DNA of 64,000 nt from Hymenochaete sp. R1 (Eukaryota > Basidiomycota > Agaricomycetes > Hymenochaetales > Hymenochaetaceae). Shown here in pieces: positions 1 through 11,356 of this stretch. The translations under genes were made by a program, and so were the position numbers. Position 1 is the first letter of the stretch. Each line of letters opens with the position of its first letter. The stretch spans positions 1-64,000 of the forward strand of contig JAFREE010000103.1 in the NCBI GenBank assembly GCA_019400425.1. The letters run 5' to 3'. The notes below the pieces were generated by a model that was not told the origin of the DNA, searched no databases, and was given only the letters and a program-made list of their open reading frames with translations.

Positions 1-168
1 ATGCCTGAAGGATATGCGGAAGGGAGACTCAAACAACTGGTGCACACACAGTGTCAGTTTCGAAACATAATATCTCACTCAATTTTTGGAATCAGGGAAT
101 GTAATTTATATCGCTCGGAAGCCATTATATAGGGCTATCTCCATGAATATTTTTACAATTTTATAATT

Positions 169-765
169 TTATTTGAGGGAGGGGGAAGCGACGCGATCGC
201 GAAGTTGCGTTTTGTGCACCGGTTTTTTGAGATACTGTATATCGCTACAGGTGGCATCAGGCAAGTCGTTGTCGTGTAGTGATAACCATGCGGCTTCTTT
301 GGTCCATCGCTGAGTCTCCTCGTGCAGGTCCGAGATAAGTCTGGGAAAGAATTTAAAAGGTCCTGAAGCTCGTACATATTTGATGTCTTTCTCATCTAGT
401 GCGGGGGCTTCGTTAGACGAAGAAGACGCGGAGGGCTGGGCTACGGGCGCGTGCGGTAAAGACGAAGTGCCAGGCTGGCATTGGGACGTGGACGGGGCTG
501 TAGCCCCTGCGGACGCCTTAAGCTTCTTCGGAGAACGTCCCTTGTCAACGCGGGCATCTGTTTCACCCGTAGGTGTCCGTGGCGCCTTCCTCTTGGAGCT
601 GTCTGGACCGTGGCCACCTTGGTTGTGATCTGAGGCTACAGACATCCTGTCACTTGATGAAGATAGCTTTTCTTGATCAAGACGTAGGGACAGGTGAGCT
701 TCCGGCACACTGGTTTTTATTCGGTGAGTTTTGTTTGCGGATTCTGTTATCGCCCTTTGCAACAT
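169..765 (-). CDS. hypothetical protein, relic-like copy A of a duplicated family
   Basis: An open frame of 198 codons starts at an ATG at 765; an in-frame ATG at 645 (MSVASDHNQGG) is the better candidate start, because that segment is the one most conserved in the second copy near 15.4 kb. The protein is hydrophilic, Ser/Pro/Lys-rich (SKRK and KKLK basic clusters that could act as nuclear signals) and has no domain I recognise. A later segment (DEKDIKYV, then LISDLHEETQR) matches copy B at protein level only. Copy B carries about 200 further residues that are absent here, so this copy looks truncated. It may be a decayed member of a lineage-specific repeat family rather than a working gene. 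Function unknown. Confidence 0.35.
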   Translation of the reverse strand: MLQRAITESANKTHRIKTSVPEAHLSLRLDQEKLSSSSDRMSVASDHNQGGHGPDSSKRKAPRTPTGETDARVDKGRSPKKLKASAGATAPSTSQCQPGTSSLPHAPVAQPSASSSSNEAPALDEKDIKYVRASGPFKFFPRLISDLHEETQRWTKEAAWLSLHDNDLPDATCSDIQYLKKPVHKTQLRDRVASPSLK

Positions 766-845
766 GCGTCATTTTTGAAGAGCATGACTAGCACTTTCAC
801 CCCAACTGACGCCAAGCGGCTAGTTCTGCAAGTGTCGCAAAGCTC
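500..845 (-). repeat. inverted duplication, arm A
   Basis: Read on the minus strand, 845 down to about 500 aligns by eye with the plus strand at 15198-15546, at roughly nine of ten positions and with a few small indels. Similarity begins abruptly at the shared start GAGCTTTGCGACACTTGCAG and spans both non-coding leader and the first coding part of the duplicated ORF. The two arms are in opposite orientation, about 14.4 kb apart. No terminal repeat or target-site duplication was identified. Confidence 0.75.
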
Positions 846-2075
846 GACGGCGTCCTGTATCCCTCCCTTTGCTTTTACGTCTTGGGACTCTGCGATAATA
901 TCTTGCAATCGCTCCCAAAGACTCTTGGTAACTCACGACCATGGATCCGCGCTCCTCAGTCTCCAGTGCCCTCGCCCTCCACGATCATCACAGGTGAAAA
1001 GGCTACATCTCTGGTATTACCAGGATATCCGACTCGCCAGATGTATCCACGGGTAATGATCCATCATACAGGACCTTCCTGAAAACGAACAAGCACTGGT
1101 AAGCGTAATCGCGAGTGAAATGAGACTCGCATCATGATGGCTTAGAGTGTACTTGACTACGATGTTTCCCCATCGTTGTATGCATGCGCCCTCAGCCTGA
1201 GCAAGCATCGTCACGGTTGATTCACATCACACTATGTGCCTCTGCTAGAGAAAAACTTCACTAGTACTGTCCTGTCATCTATATACAGTATAATTGAAGC
1301 TTCTGCTAGTTGTGTCGTGAACTTGAAGGGAATCCAGGTGTTGAAGGTGACGAGGGTCCGGGTCCGAGTCGTCTCTGTCTCGGGACGTCGAGACTGAACC
1401 AAATAGTCTCAATCTGGGATACTCAAGCCCGAGCGAGCGTTGAATGTTGAGTTGCAATAAGTTGAAGGGGGCGAGCATGGTCGGGTGTGACTGGTCCGGA
1501 GCGAAGAGAAAAAGCCAATGCCATGCGTACCGCCGCCCCTCCAAGTTCGAGTTGTTCTTAATACTATTGCTATCAGTTTCTGCGGAACAATAGCACATTC
1601 CTTATCCAACAAATTCAAGAAATCGATTGTGTCTGATAGAAACTCCTTTGACTACGTGGTACCGGTGAATAAGGGGAAAAAAGGAGAAAATAGACAAGAG
1701 GGTAAAAAGGCCGTAAGCATATGCACGCACTCCGAACTGATAAGTGTTGAGATGGGGTAACTGAATATTGTATTGAAAGGGAAAATTGGATATGAAATAT
1801 GGAATACGTTGAAAGTTAGATCGAGTACGATTGAATGGTGCTAGTGTGGTCATTGAAGATAAGCAGTGAATCCGTCGTGATAAGAGGACATCATATATCG
1901 TGAAGCCAAAATAAAAAGGTGAAAGATGAAATGCAAAGTGTATGACAAAGGAAAAAAAAGGATCATTATGTTGCACAATACTCGAGTACACGTGCTTCGT
2001 CAGAGTTAGGAGGGGGGTTGTTGGTTTGGACGTGCATGTGTATATGCGTATGTATGTGTATATGTTTCTCTGCCT
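846..2075. other. intergenic, no gene seen
   Basis: This stretch separates copy A from the stop codon of the CaaX-protein gene. Only short, compositionally random open frames occur, and none has recognisable protein character. The right part is AT-richer and probably holds the 3' untranslated region and polyadenylation signals of the minus-strand gene ending at 2076. Confidence 0.5.
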
Positions 2076-5000
2076 TTACATGATGACACAGCGCCATCTA
2101 CGGGATTCAGGTGCGTTGTCGGTTTCCTCCGTCTCAGCCGTCGCCGACGCAGCGATGGCGCTACCCTCAAGAGTCGGCCTGCTGAACTCGCCCGTGGCGA
2201 CTTCGAGGGACGGGCGCTCTTTCTGTGCGGGGGTCCCTACCCAACCGCCGGGACAATGCAAGTTAGAGATGGTCGACTCGTGACGATTCCGCGCTGCAGG
2301 CGCAGCGAGGCCGGTGTCCTCCCGAGGAGGCTCAGATTCTGTCGCAGAGACCTGTGGAGGCTGCTCTGACGTCGGGCTCTCTTTCCCGACGTTGAAAGCG
2401 GATGGGAACGAACGCATCGCGAGTGCGTGCGTTATACTGAGCGGTCTGCCGTTATTGTCGCCCGTTGCGGTGACGGTGGACGCGTCAGGACTCGTCGGCC
2501 TCTCCGTGGACGCTTCCTCATCCAGAGGCTCGATGCTCCCAGACTCGGACGCCGCGTACATGTCCACTTTCGGCATCTCCAGCGTCTCAACGTCCGGAGT
2601 GGTGACGTTGGTGCCTGTCTCTTGAGAGGGGGACAACGAGTCTGAGATCTGGGTGTACGCGCTGTCTGTACTGAAGGCATTCGCGACGGCCGCTGGTGCG
2701 GCGACTTTCGTGTCAGGTACAACGAGTTTCGGGATCGACAGCTCGGAGACTGAGCTCGAGATATCGGGCATGTCGGCTTCCGACCCAGGACGAGTGTTGT
2801 CGGTGATCGTGTCGAGCTCGCTTACATTTCCACTGAAAGTCTTTGCAGAAGCGACCTGGCTCGATTCCGAACGAAGATCTGACACAGAGTCCGTTGCTTC
2901 TGACGACACTTGTCCTTCCGTTTCTTGTATCCACTAGAAAAATAGTCAGTATTTACTCATTTGCTGATGATTGCTAATTGGACGCTTCTTACCGATTCAG
3001 TGGTCGAGGCTGCGAGATCGACAGGTGCTTCAGCGTCAATATCATGGACAGCCGTTTCCGTCAGCGCGTTCTCCCCAGTAACTTCTGCAGGAGCCTCTAC
3101 AGGCTCTTCAATCTTCAACTCCTTGCTCTGCAAAACAAGAGGTGTCCGCAAAGGCGACACCGCACTGAATTGCTGAGTAACGCCCACAGCCTTCATCAAA
3201 GGCGTCTTCACATCCGCTTCAGGCGCCAGTGCAGATTCGGGGTCGGTTCTGGGTGAATCTGGGGGATTGGGCGAATGGCTTGCCCCAGAAACCTCCGAAC
3301 GACTGTCAAAGCCTGGTGTGATACTTCCGAGCTCAGATCTGGGACTCGACGGGGCTTCGGGAGCGTTGCTCATTGCAGTTAACGGTACCGTCTCTGAGTC
3401 GGTGATACTATCGGTGGATGTTGAATCCGGAGGTTCGAGATCGAGAGACAGCGAATTGTCGTTCGCTTTATTGAACGCTGCTTCCTTCGGGAGGTCCGCT
3501 ATTTCTTCTTCAGCGGTGTTTGGTCCCATTTGCGTTACGGAGTATGCTGGCGGATATGGCGACCTTGGACGTTCCTCATCCTTTTCAGCTTCGACACTGG
3601 CAGTAGCTTCTTCCTTTGTCTCCGGGGCAGATACTTCCGGTTTATCGCCTTCAATTTCAGTTGGTACATCTTCGTCTGGTTGTTGCACGTTCGGTCCCTG
3701 GTTCGTGACCGAGTACGAGGGAGTCCAGGGAGACTTGGGTCGCTCAGGCAGATCGGACGAGGTTGTGTCGATCGTGAGAGCCGGCTGAGCGTCCGCTCCA
3801 GATGCCTCTGCCTCATTCTTGGGTTCTTCGCCTGCAGCCTGAGTGTCGTCATCCTGAAAGACCGATACGTCATGCGTTAGCGTTGTATTGACTTTCGCGA
3901 TAATATTTTTTATTATCAAAAAAACTGACCTCCTTGATGAACGAACCGCGCTCTACAGCTTCGACGACTTCTTCGTCCAGAGGTATCGAAGCAGGTACCG
4001 CTGCATCCTCAGCGTCTGCAGAACCTTGAACCACCTCGCTCTCTTCCTCCGGCGGCGTAACAACAACCTTCTCACTCTCCTCGATCAACTCTTCAGTATC
4101 CACCGCCTCCGTACCAGCAACTTGAACAGGGGCATCATTTACAGGGCTCACAGCCTCCTGAGCCGACTCTTCTGCGGGTTCTCCGAGTTCCACTGGTGGA
4201 TGGACCGGAGACGTACCCTGCATCGTCACTGAGAACGCAGGAGTGTATGGCGACTTTGGTCTCTCGGGGACTTCGGAGACGTCAGTGTCGATGGCAAGGT
4301 TTGCTGGAGTCGAAGGCTTCTCGGCTTCAGCTGCTGTTTCGTCGGCGTCGTCCGCGGCGGCGGCTGGTTCGGAGAACGCGATAGTGGAGAGGTCGACGGG
4401 CTGAAGGTCGGATATCGAGTATTATAATCAAGCATGTAAAATAAGAATACAACGACACTCGCCTCCTGTGGTTTATCGCTTTCGACTTCCTCATTCGGTT
4501 CCTCGTCCGCATGTTGTGCCGAAAAGACGATAGACGAAAGGTCGACGGGCTAGATAATATGATATTTGAGAACGGTGCATGAGATAAACATAATTATTAA
4601 CGAGGTTCTTACTTCAGTTTCTTGCTTAGCGGGCGTCTGCTCATCCTCAGTAGCGGGATCCTCGTCACTCACTTGCTCTTTGAAGGCAAGATTCGAAAGG
4701 TCAACAGGAGGATCATCTTCCACCTGCTGTTCCTCAGCAGACGCAGCAACGCCTTCGACCTCTTCTTCCACCCGCGCTTCAGGTAATCCTTCCGTCCGAG
4801 ACACAACAGGCGTCGGAAGCTCTTCCTCCTCCGCGCCCGACGCCAGCTCCTCAAGCTCCACCAAAGGTGCAGCTGCAACCGCAGCACCAGCACCAGCCTC
4901 AACGAACGTCAACCCCGCCGCTTCCGCAAGCCTCTTCTCCAACGGCACGCCGTCTCTCTCGTTCGCTTCTTCGTCATCTTCTGTGGAGAACGAGAGCGCT

Positions 5001-8000
5001 TCGGAGGAGGGTGTGAGGATCTCCACTTGTACGTTGGGGATCCCTCCTCCGTGTTCGAGGTCGGCTGGGGTGGTTTCTTGTGTGGATGCTGGGGTGTCGA
5101 CTTGCTGTGCTTCTTCGTCTTCATGGACTGGGGTCGCGGATTCGCCGATTTGGGGAGTCTGATCGTCCTCTGTGGAAGGTTTGGGCTCGACCGCCAGTTG
5201 GCCTTCTGCTTCAGAGTGGATTGTGTCGGAGATTCCTACTTGTATCTCCTTATCACTAAGATCATGCAACTCAGACCCGATATCCAGATCAGCGACTTCA
5301 GAAGGTGCTTCGCCGATCTCGGTCTCGGTCTCGGTAGGTATAGACTCGAGAGACTCGATACCGGAGACGGAAGTGATCGTCGACGCTTTAGTGCCAATGT
5401 CCTTTGTAAACGAAATCAGCAAAAAAAAAGACCAGACTCATATTTTAGTACACAATGACAGACGCCGATGCTCGTGATTCAGACACACCTCGGACTCAAC
5501 AAGTGTTTCTTCTGTAGGAATATCCTGAGTGGTATCCGTCTCTTCCGCTTGAGCCTCATCATCAACGATTGCAGCGTCTTCCGCATGAGGTACATCAACT
5601 TGCGCCGCTTTCGGTTCAGTAGACTCATCTTCGGGCTTCAAAGATGGCGTAGCGACAGCCTGGGCAGCTGCAGCTTCAGTGTGAGGTTCCTCGTGTGCCA
5701 ACTCAGAGCCTTCCGGCTCCTGTCCTTCTGTGCCAGCTTCTTCCACGACGTTCGTTTCAGCTATCTCATGAATTTCTTGAGGAGCTTCGGGCACCGGCGC
5801 AATCACAACCTCGTCCGCCTGTTTTCGTGGAATGAACGTTAGCTACGCCCATCTACCTGACCTGAATAAATAAATCGAAGTTGGACGAACCTTCTCCTCG
5901 ATGGTATCTTGTACTTCGTTCTCGTTTATAACGGACTGGACATCAGGCCCATCTTCGGTCGTCTTCTCTCCGTCGGTCGTCGCAGGAACGGGAGTAGGGT
6001 CAGTTTCTTCTGACTGTGTCGCTGTCGCTTCTTGCGCAGCAGCCTCAATAACCTCGTCATTATCCTCGGTAGCCTCCGGGACAAGTGCACCATCCCCCAC
6101 ATCACCTGCAGCCTGAGTGTGCTCCTCCGACGCTGGCTCAGCGGCAGAAGCTTCCGTCTCAATCTCAACCTGTGTCTCGGAGACATTTACATCGGTGTTA
6201 CCAGGAACGGACGACGGCCCGGACGGTGGTAATGCCCCTTCGTCTTCGGTCATCTTCGACTCATCCGCGATACCGGCGACATCGACCGTCGAGACTGCAG
6301 TCTCAGCAATTCCGGCAAGCTGCGATTCCTGGGCTTCGTCGACCGGCTTCGCGTGCCCGTCGTCAGAATTTGCAGTATCGGCTTCAGCATCGGCTTCGGC
6401 TTCTGGCTCCTTCTGCGGAGACGTTTCCTCTGCTGGCATCTCTTCGGCGGGGCCGCCCCCAGCTTGATGCGCCGCTCCATCATCGACTGGAGTAGTCTCT
6501 GGGACGATTTCTGGCTCTTCTGCTGGCTTGGCCTTGTCTTCGATCGATGGTGAGGCCTTTAACTCCGACTCCGGCTCTGGCTCCGAGTTAAGGGTGTGAG
6601 CAGGCTCGGAAACGGGTTTTTGTTCGACTTCGACTTCGTCCATCGCTGAAGCACCAGGACGCTCCTCTGGTTCGGCTGTCTCTTGTGTCGTCGATGGCTC
6701 TGTAGAGGCCTCGATAGGCTCTCCGGGCTGCTGCTCTTCCTCCGCGAATGTTTCGACTGGAGCACGCGTATCTGCCTTTATCTCTTCGACAGCCTCCGGT
6801 CCGTCTGAGCCACCTTCAGCGTCTTGAGGTGCTTCAGAAACAGCTACCTCACGAGCTTCATCCTCGGGGATAGCAAGCTCGGGTTCCTTGTCCTACAGTT
6901 TTGAATGAATCAGTATCTTATTATCTTACGATCTTACTGAGAAAGGATAAAGTTCTGGGACCAAACGCAACGCACCTTCGCCTCCGAAGGCTCTTTCGTC
7001 TCTTCTTGAAGGTCCTCCGTCTTAGCTTCGACGCTGCTCATCGTCGGCTCGGCTGTGACCTCCGGCTCGTCCAGCACTGCAGCTTTGCCCTCGGCCTCAG
7101 CCTCAGGTTCGCCCTTCAAAGGCTCCTCTGCGGTAGATTCCAGGACCGAAGCATGTTCAAGACCTACACCGTCGGTTTCTCCATCTTTCGTCGCCGCAGT
7201 CGCCGTCGCCGTCGCGTCCGCATCTGCGGGAACGAACTCGGAAATGGGAGCGGGTCCGTTATCCACGGTCCCAGCAGGATTTTCGTTCAAGCCTTGCGAT
7301 TCTTCGGGAGCTTCAGTTCCTGCTTGTTCGGGATGGGATTCAATTTGTGTTGGGCCTTTGGGTTGGGTGGAGGCCACGCCGTTCGCGTCTGCATGGTCGT
7401 GCGCGTGCGCAAGCTCGGCAGGCTTCGAAAGCACGTCCATCGACCCGGGTGCATCGTGTACTGGCACGTTCTCGCTCTGGCTCTGACTCTCGTTCTCGTT
7501 CTTCGCGTGATTATCTTCGTCTTCGTCTTCGTCTCCCACGAGGTCCTTTGAGTCGGGGTTGGTCTCTCCGAACGTAGAGGCTTGGGTCGCCTATTCCAAG
7601 ATGTGCGGAGTGTCAGTGTTAGTGATAGTGTCAAAGGAAGGAAGGATCGCAGGGAAAGAGAGGGAAAGAGAGGGAAAGAGAGGGAAAGAGAGGGAAAGAG
7701 AGGTTGAAATAGTATGACTAGAACTAGAAACGTACCTTTTCTTCGCCTTCGCCCATGATGTCTTCCTCATCGGCCTCCAAGCCTTCCAAAGTATCCTTAC
7801 CGCGACTCTGCACCTCCTCCAAGGCATCCGCATCCACATCCGCGTCAGCTTCTTCCTCTTCTGCTTCCTTCACGTCAACGCCGTTGACGTCGGTCAAATT
7901 ATCGGGGTTCACGTCTGCCAGTGGTACGGCCTTCTGGACGCTAAGGTCCTCGCCAACATGGCCGACCGTCTCGTTCTCGGTCACTGCGTCTGCGTCCGCG

Positions 8001-8062
8001 TCGAGATTGTCGGGATGGAGGAGCGCAGGAGGCGTAGGCAATGGAACGACGACCTCTGTCAT
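2076..8062 (-). CDS. giant acidic repeat protein with C-terminal CaaX box
   Basis: Nine exons join in frame: 8062-7736, 7590-6976, 6892-5891, 5818-5489, 5401-4613, 4549-4463, 4400-3930, 3853-2993 and 2933-2076, giving about 1,779 residues. Intron 6 (4462-4401) needs a GC-AG donor; the rest are GT-AG. The chain is almost entirely Glu/Asp/Ala/Pro/Ser/Thr and so probably disordered. Three copies of a motif like RPKSPWTPSYSVT lie near residues 1097, 1245 and 1302, and three PVDLSxxxF motifs near 990, 1022 and 1051. The last four residues are CVIM after a basic RRWR. C-a-a-M is the classic farnesylation signal of Ras and lamin proteins, so the protein is probably tethered to a membrane. No catalytic domain is visible and I recognise no named family. 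The start ATG at 8062 follows a long gene-free region. Function unknown; a membrane scaffold is a guess. Confidence 0.8.
7651..7700 (-). repeat. five tandem copies of a 10-bp unit inside intron 1
   Basis: AGGGAAAGAG is repeated five times without visible change inside the first intron (7591-7735) of the CaaX-protein gene. On the sense strand it is a pure pyrimidine stretch (CTCTTTCCCT units) between donor and acceptor, so it may serve as an extended polypyrimidine tract. Confidence 0.85.
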
Positions 8063-9143
8063 TTCCGTTTCCGTCGTGAAGTATGGAGCGGGAAAGGGCG
8101 TGGTTCGACTTTCGATTTGGTTCCGGTGTTGATGTTCGTATTACCGTAAAGGGCCGAGAGAGAGAGAGAGAGGAAGAGTATACCACCAAACGCTAAACGC
8201 CAAAATAGGAATATACCACTAAACACTCAAAGGCCCGTCTTCGACGTGTGTCGCCTTGAGAGCGTGTGTGTGCGTGTGCTGAGGGCGGAGGTGTGTAGTG
8301 TGGTGTGTGGTCCGGCGAAAGACGACGGCGTAGCAAAGAGAAAGTTCAAGTAGTACCGAAGAAGAAAAAACGCGGATTCGTTCCCGCTCGTGGAGGTTCG
8401 TTTTCTCGTGAAAGCAAGAAGGGAGAGAGGGAGGCGAAAGGCGAGAGGCGCTTGAGCAGAGCAAGGGGAGAGACGGGTGTGGTGGTGGTTGAGGAAAGAA
8501 GAGTTCCTCGACTAGTAGTTGTATTGAGCCGAAGCGAAAGGAGGGCGCGTGAATGGAATGGGAATAAATGGGTGTCGGGCCGTGCCTTTCAAGTCGACTT
8601 TGAGTGCTCACAGTACTACTACTGGTCATTCAATCCAAGGAGCACAATAGAAATTAGAAATAGCCATACTTGAAGATAATAGAATAGAATAGAATTGAAT
8701 CACAGAGTCATTTCAACGTGTCTACAAAGATTGAAAGAAGAGAGGAAGGGGTCACTTTCACTTACGCCTTCACTAATACTTGTACTAATACTAGTACTAG
8801 TACTATGACTATTCGACTCTACACTCCAACGACACCCATCAAACGAATCCGAAAACGAAGACGACTCGAAGCCGTCGAATGATCACACTCAAACAAACTC
8901 TAACCAACTCGACCCCGAGTCGAAAGATGCCAGACAAAGCTCAGACTCGGTTCAGAGTCCCTCCCCCACTGGCATAGTATACCAGTACCAGTATACCAGT
9001 AGCGCCGTCAAGGGTACCTCCATCTCGACTCGACTCGACTCGATTCGTCCAGTTCTCACATTCTACTAGTACTGGTATTGCTACTAGCAGTAAGCGCTTC
9101 GGGTTCAAGTTTGCCTCGCGGCGTGTTCAAGTTCCTCCTGTCT

Positions 9144-9209
<66 letters not shown>

Positions 9210-9860
9210 TTTTTTACGATGCCAACCCAGTGCTACTAGTACTGCGACTTCCCACATTGTCTTCACCCCCAACTTCCTCCGCGCCTGTGGGAAACGAAAA
9301 ACGTGAAAAGAAAAGAAGCGCCAAGAGAAGAAAGAAGAGCGAGGCAAAATAACGCGTACACAAAGCGATCGCGTGCCATCCATCCACTGGAATCGTTAGA
9401 CGCGTCTTTCTCCCACTTCCATAGAAAGCCCCAAATCAGATCTAGACGCGTGCTGAGACTGACAACGGCTCCACTCTCATTTCGTGCGCAGGCACACATC
9501 ACGACGAGTCAACAATCAATGTGAAATGTCGTTCTCATTCATAACGTGCGGACCGTACCGTAAAAGAAATTACTTGTACATGCGCAGGCTATGAACAATC
9601 CCAAACAACAAAAAAGGACGAGAAAGAAAAATAGAACGGGCTGAAGGCAGAAAAAAAAGAATACTAAAATCGTGTGGAGTTGTATACCTGTATCGGAGAA
9701 ACGAGCGGGTCAATCAAAGAATGGCAGGTCATCTTATCAACTGTTCTTTTTTCTCTCGGGTAATGAGTTGGAGCAAAAACTAAGCGTCCGAGCGAAAAAA
9801 GGAGGGGAAGGGTGGGGTGCGACTAATGAAATGAAGTGTCCATACGCATCTCTCATTTCC
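8063..9860. other. long upstream region of the CaaX-protein gene
   Basis: No coding region is supported in these 1.8 kb. The part next to the ATG at 8062 is rich in purines on the plus strand (pyrimidine-rich on the sense strand), as in many fungal promoters. Palindromic ACTAGT/AGTACT clusters lie at 8783-8805 and around 9063-9090, and short CCAGTA repeats around 8975-9001. A long TC microsatellite lies at 9148-9207. The right end should hold the 3' end of the GPI-protein transcript. Confidence 0.5.
9148..9207. repeat. (TC)n microsatellite, about 30 units
   Basis: An uninterrupted TC dinucleotide run of about 60 bp, about 1.1 kb upstream of the CaaX-protein start codon. Its homopurine/homopyrimidine nature makes it prone to length change. 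Confidence 0.95.
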
Positions 9861-10701
9861 TTAGAAAAGAGCAGCACCGACGAAGCCGAGCATACCAGCA
9901 AGGCCGGCAGCACCCGCCGCAGAAAGGCGCTCAGCACCGCTCGAAGAGGACGAGCTCGAGGAGGAAGAGGTCGAGGTGCCAGTTGCGCTCGAGGACTTGG
10001 AAGACGAGCCTCCAGAGCTGGAGGAACCGGTCGTAGTCGCAGACGATCCACCCGAGGTGGAAGAACCGCCCGAGGATGCGGTGGCAGTAATAGACTCGCT
10101 GGCGGAAGAGTTGACGCAGCTCGAGTCGCTGCTGCTCGCGATGGTGACCGCGTCAGTGTAAACTTCTTGACCGGTGCTGTCCCTGAGACCGAGAGTGCTA
10201 ACAAAGAGAGAAAAAAGATGTCAGCCCCAGTCCGTTGGCAACGGGAGTCAAGGTAACTTACATTTGAGTGTTGGCGGCGATCGAGACGTCCCAGGTGAAG
10301 GAAGTCGCGTCGGTCTGGTCGAACTGCTTGAGGGCGCCAGTGGTTTGTCCACCGGGGTAGATGGTCAAGAAATACGGCGAGGTGCCATCACTCCAGGAGA
10401 GAAGGACGGGTTCTGTGAGTAGTGGAGATAATCCAAGAAGAGAAAAAAAGACGGTTGTCAGCCCAACGCGTTCTGATCGGAAAAGAAGAAAAAACGAAAA
10501 AGACGTACGACACTGGACGATGTTTGCGCTAGAGATGCAGGAAAATACAAGGCAAGCGAAAAAAAGTGAAGAAAACAGAAGGCGAGTGAGCGGACGCGTC
10601 GAGAGAGGAACTGTTGTGGGTACTTACGGGGTGTTGATGGTGAGGGCGTACGCCTGAGCGGAGAGGGTGGCAATGAGGGAGAGGAGAGCGAAGGACTTCA
10701 T
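9861..10701 (-). CDS. small GPI-anchored Ser-rich surface protein (Kre9/Knh1-like)
   Basis: Four exons (10701-10628, 10528-10509, 10412-10262, 10197-9861) give 193 residues. Residues 1-20 are a typical signal peptide (MKSFALLSLIATLSAQAYA). Next comes a Kre9/Knh1-type beta domain with the family hallmark NIVQCQPVLLSWSDG, then PYFLTIYPGG and TSFTWDVSIAA. A long Ser/Thr/Gly stretch follows, probably O-glycosylated, and the chain ends in a small-residue and hydrophobic tail (AAGLAGMLGFVGAALF) that fits a GPI attachment signal. Exon 2 is only 20 nt and encodes the conserved ANIVQC core. Proteins of this family are extracellular, on the membrane or in the wall; their role is usually linked to beta-glucan assembly, but that is not proven for this subgroup. 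A TATAAAA element lies about 150 bp upstream. Confidence 0.88.
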
Positions 10702-10848
10702 TATTGCAAAGAGAGGAAAGGTATATATGAAAGACGACGACGACGAGATGAGATGAAGAGTAGAGTAGAGTAGAGAGAAAAGTCGCTGAGGAAGATGGGG
10801 GAAGGAGAGCAACGAACGAGGGGAGTCGACGTCGCGGGGGTCTCTTCT

Positions 10849-10855
10849 TTTTATA
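10849..10855 (-). promoter_or_regulatory. TATA box of the GPI-protein gene
   Basis: TATAAAA on the minus strand, about 148 bp upstream of the ATG at 10701, in a purine/pyrimidine-skewed promoter. The spacing suits a TATA-driven, probably well expressed gene. Confidence 0.55.
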
Positions 10856-11356
10856 CTCGGCCCTCTTTTTTTTCTGATGATGATTTCTTTTCTGACCTGA
10901 TTTCAGGCGGCTGACAGCACACGCGATACATCGACTGCGCGCGCCCCATCGGTGATCTCATTTCAAGCGGAGCTTTAATTCTAATTCCGTAGATCACTTC
11001 CAATTTTAGTCGCTTTTCGGCTCCCGTACACCAACAGCGGAGCCGTCTATCCGCTTCCCGCTGTTCTTTGATTCTCCTTGGTATGTTTAGTCTAGTATTA
11101 TTTAAGTCGGTTTTAAACGCATCCCAGAGAATCCAGTAAAACAACAAGAGAGAGCAGAGAGCACTAGCAGAGGCATATATTCCAAATACACATTTTGATT
11201 CCATCACTCCACCTCCTCGCTTTCTTATCCCCGACATCCATCGCGCGCACAAAACCCCTTTACTCCCATCCATCGTCTCCACCTCCGGCACTTGCTACCC
11301 GCGCATCAGCATCCGCTCACTGCAACCACGTCACTTCACACTTCCCACCACCCACC

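Noticed and set aside
1602..1991. 129-codon minus-strand frame rich in Phe and Tyr
   Set aside because: Composition follows AT-rich non-coding DNA, and the position fits the 3' flank of the CaaX gene.
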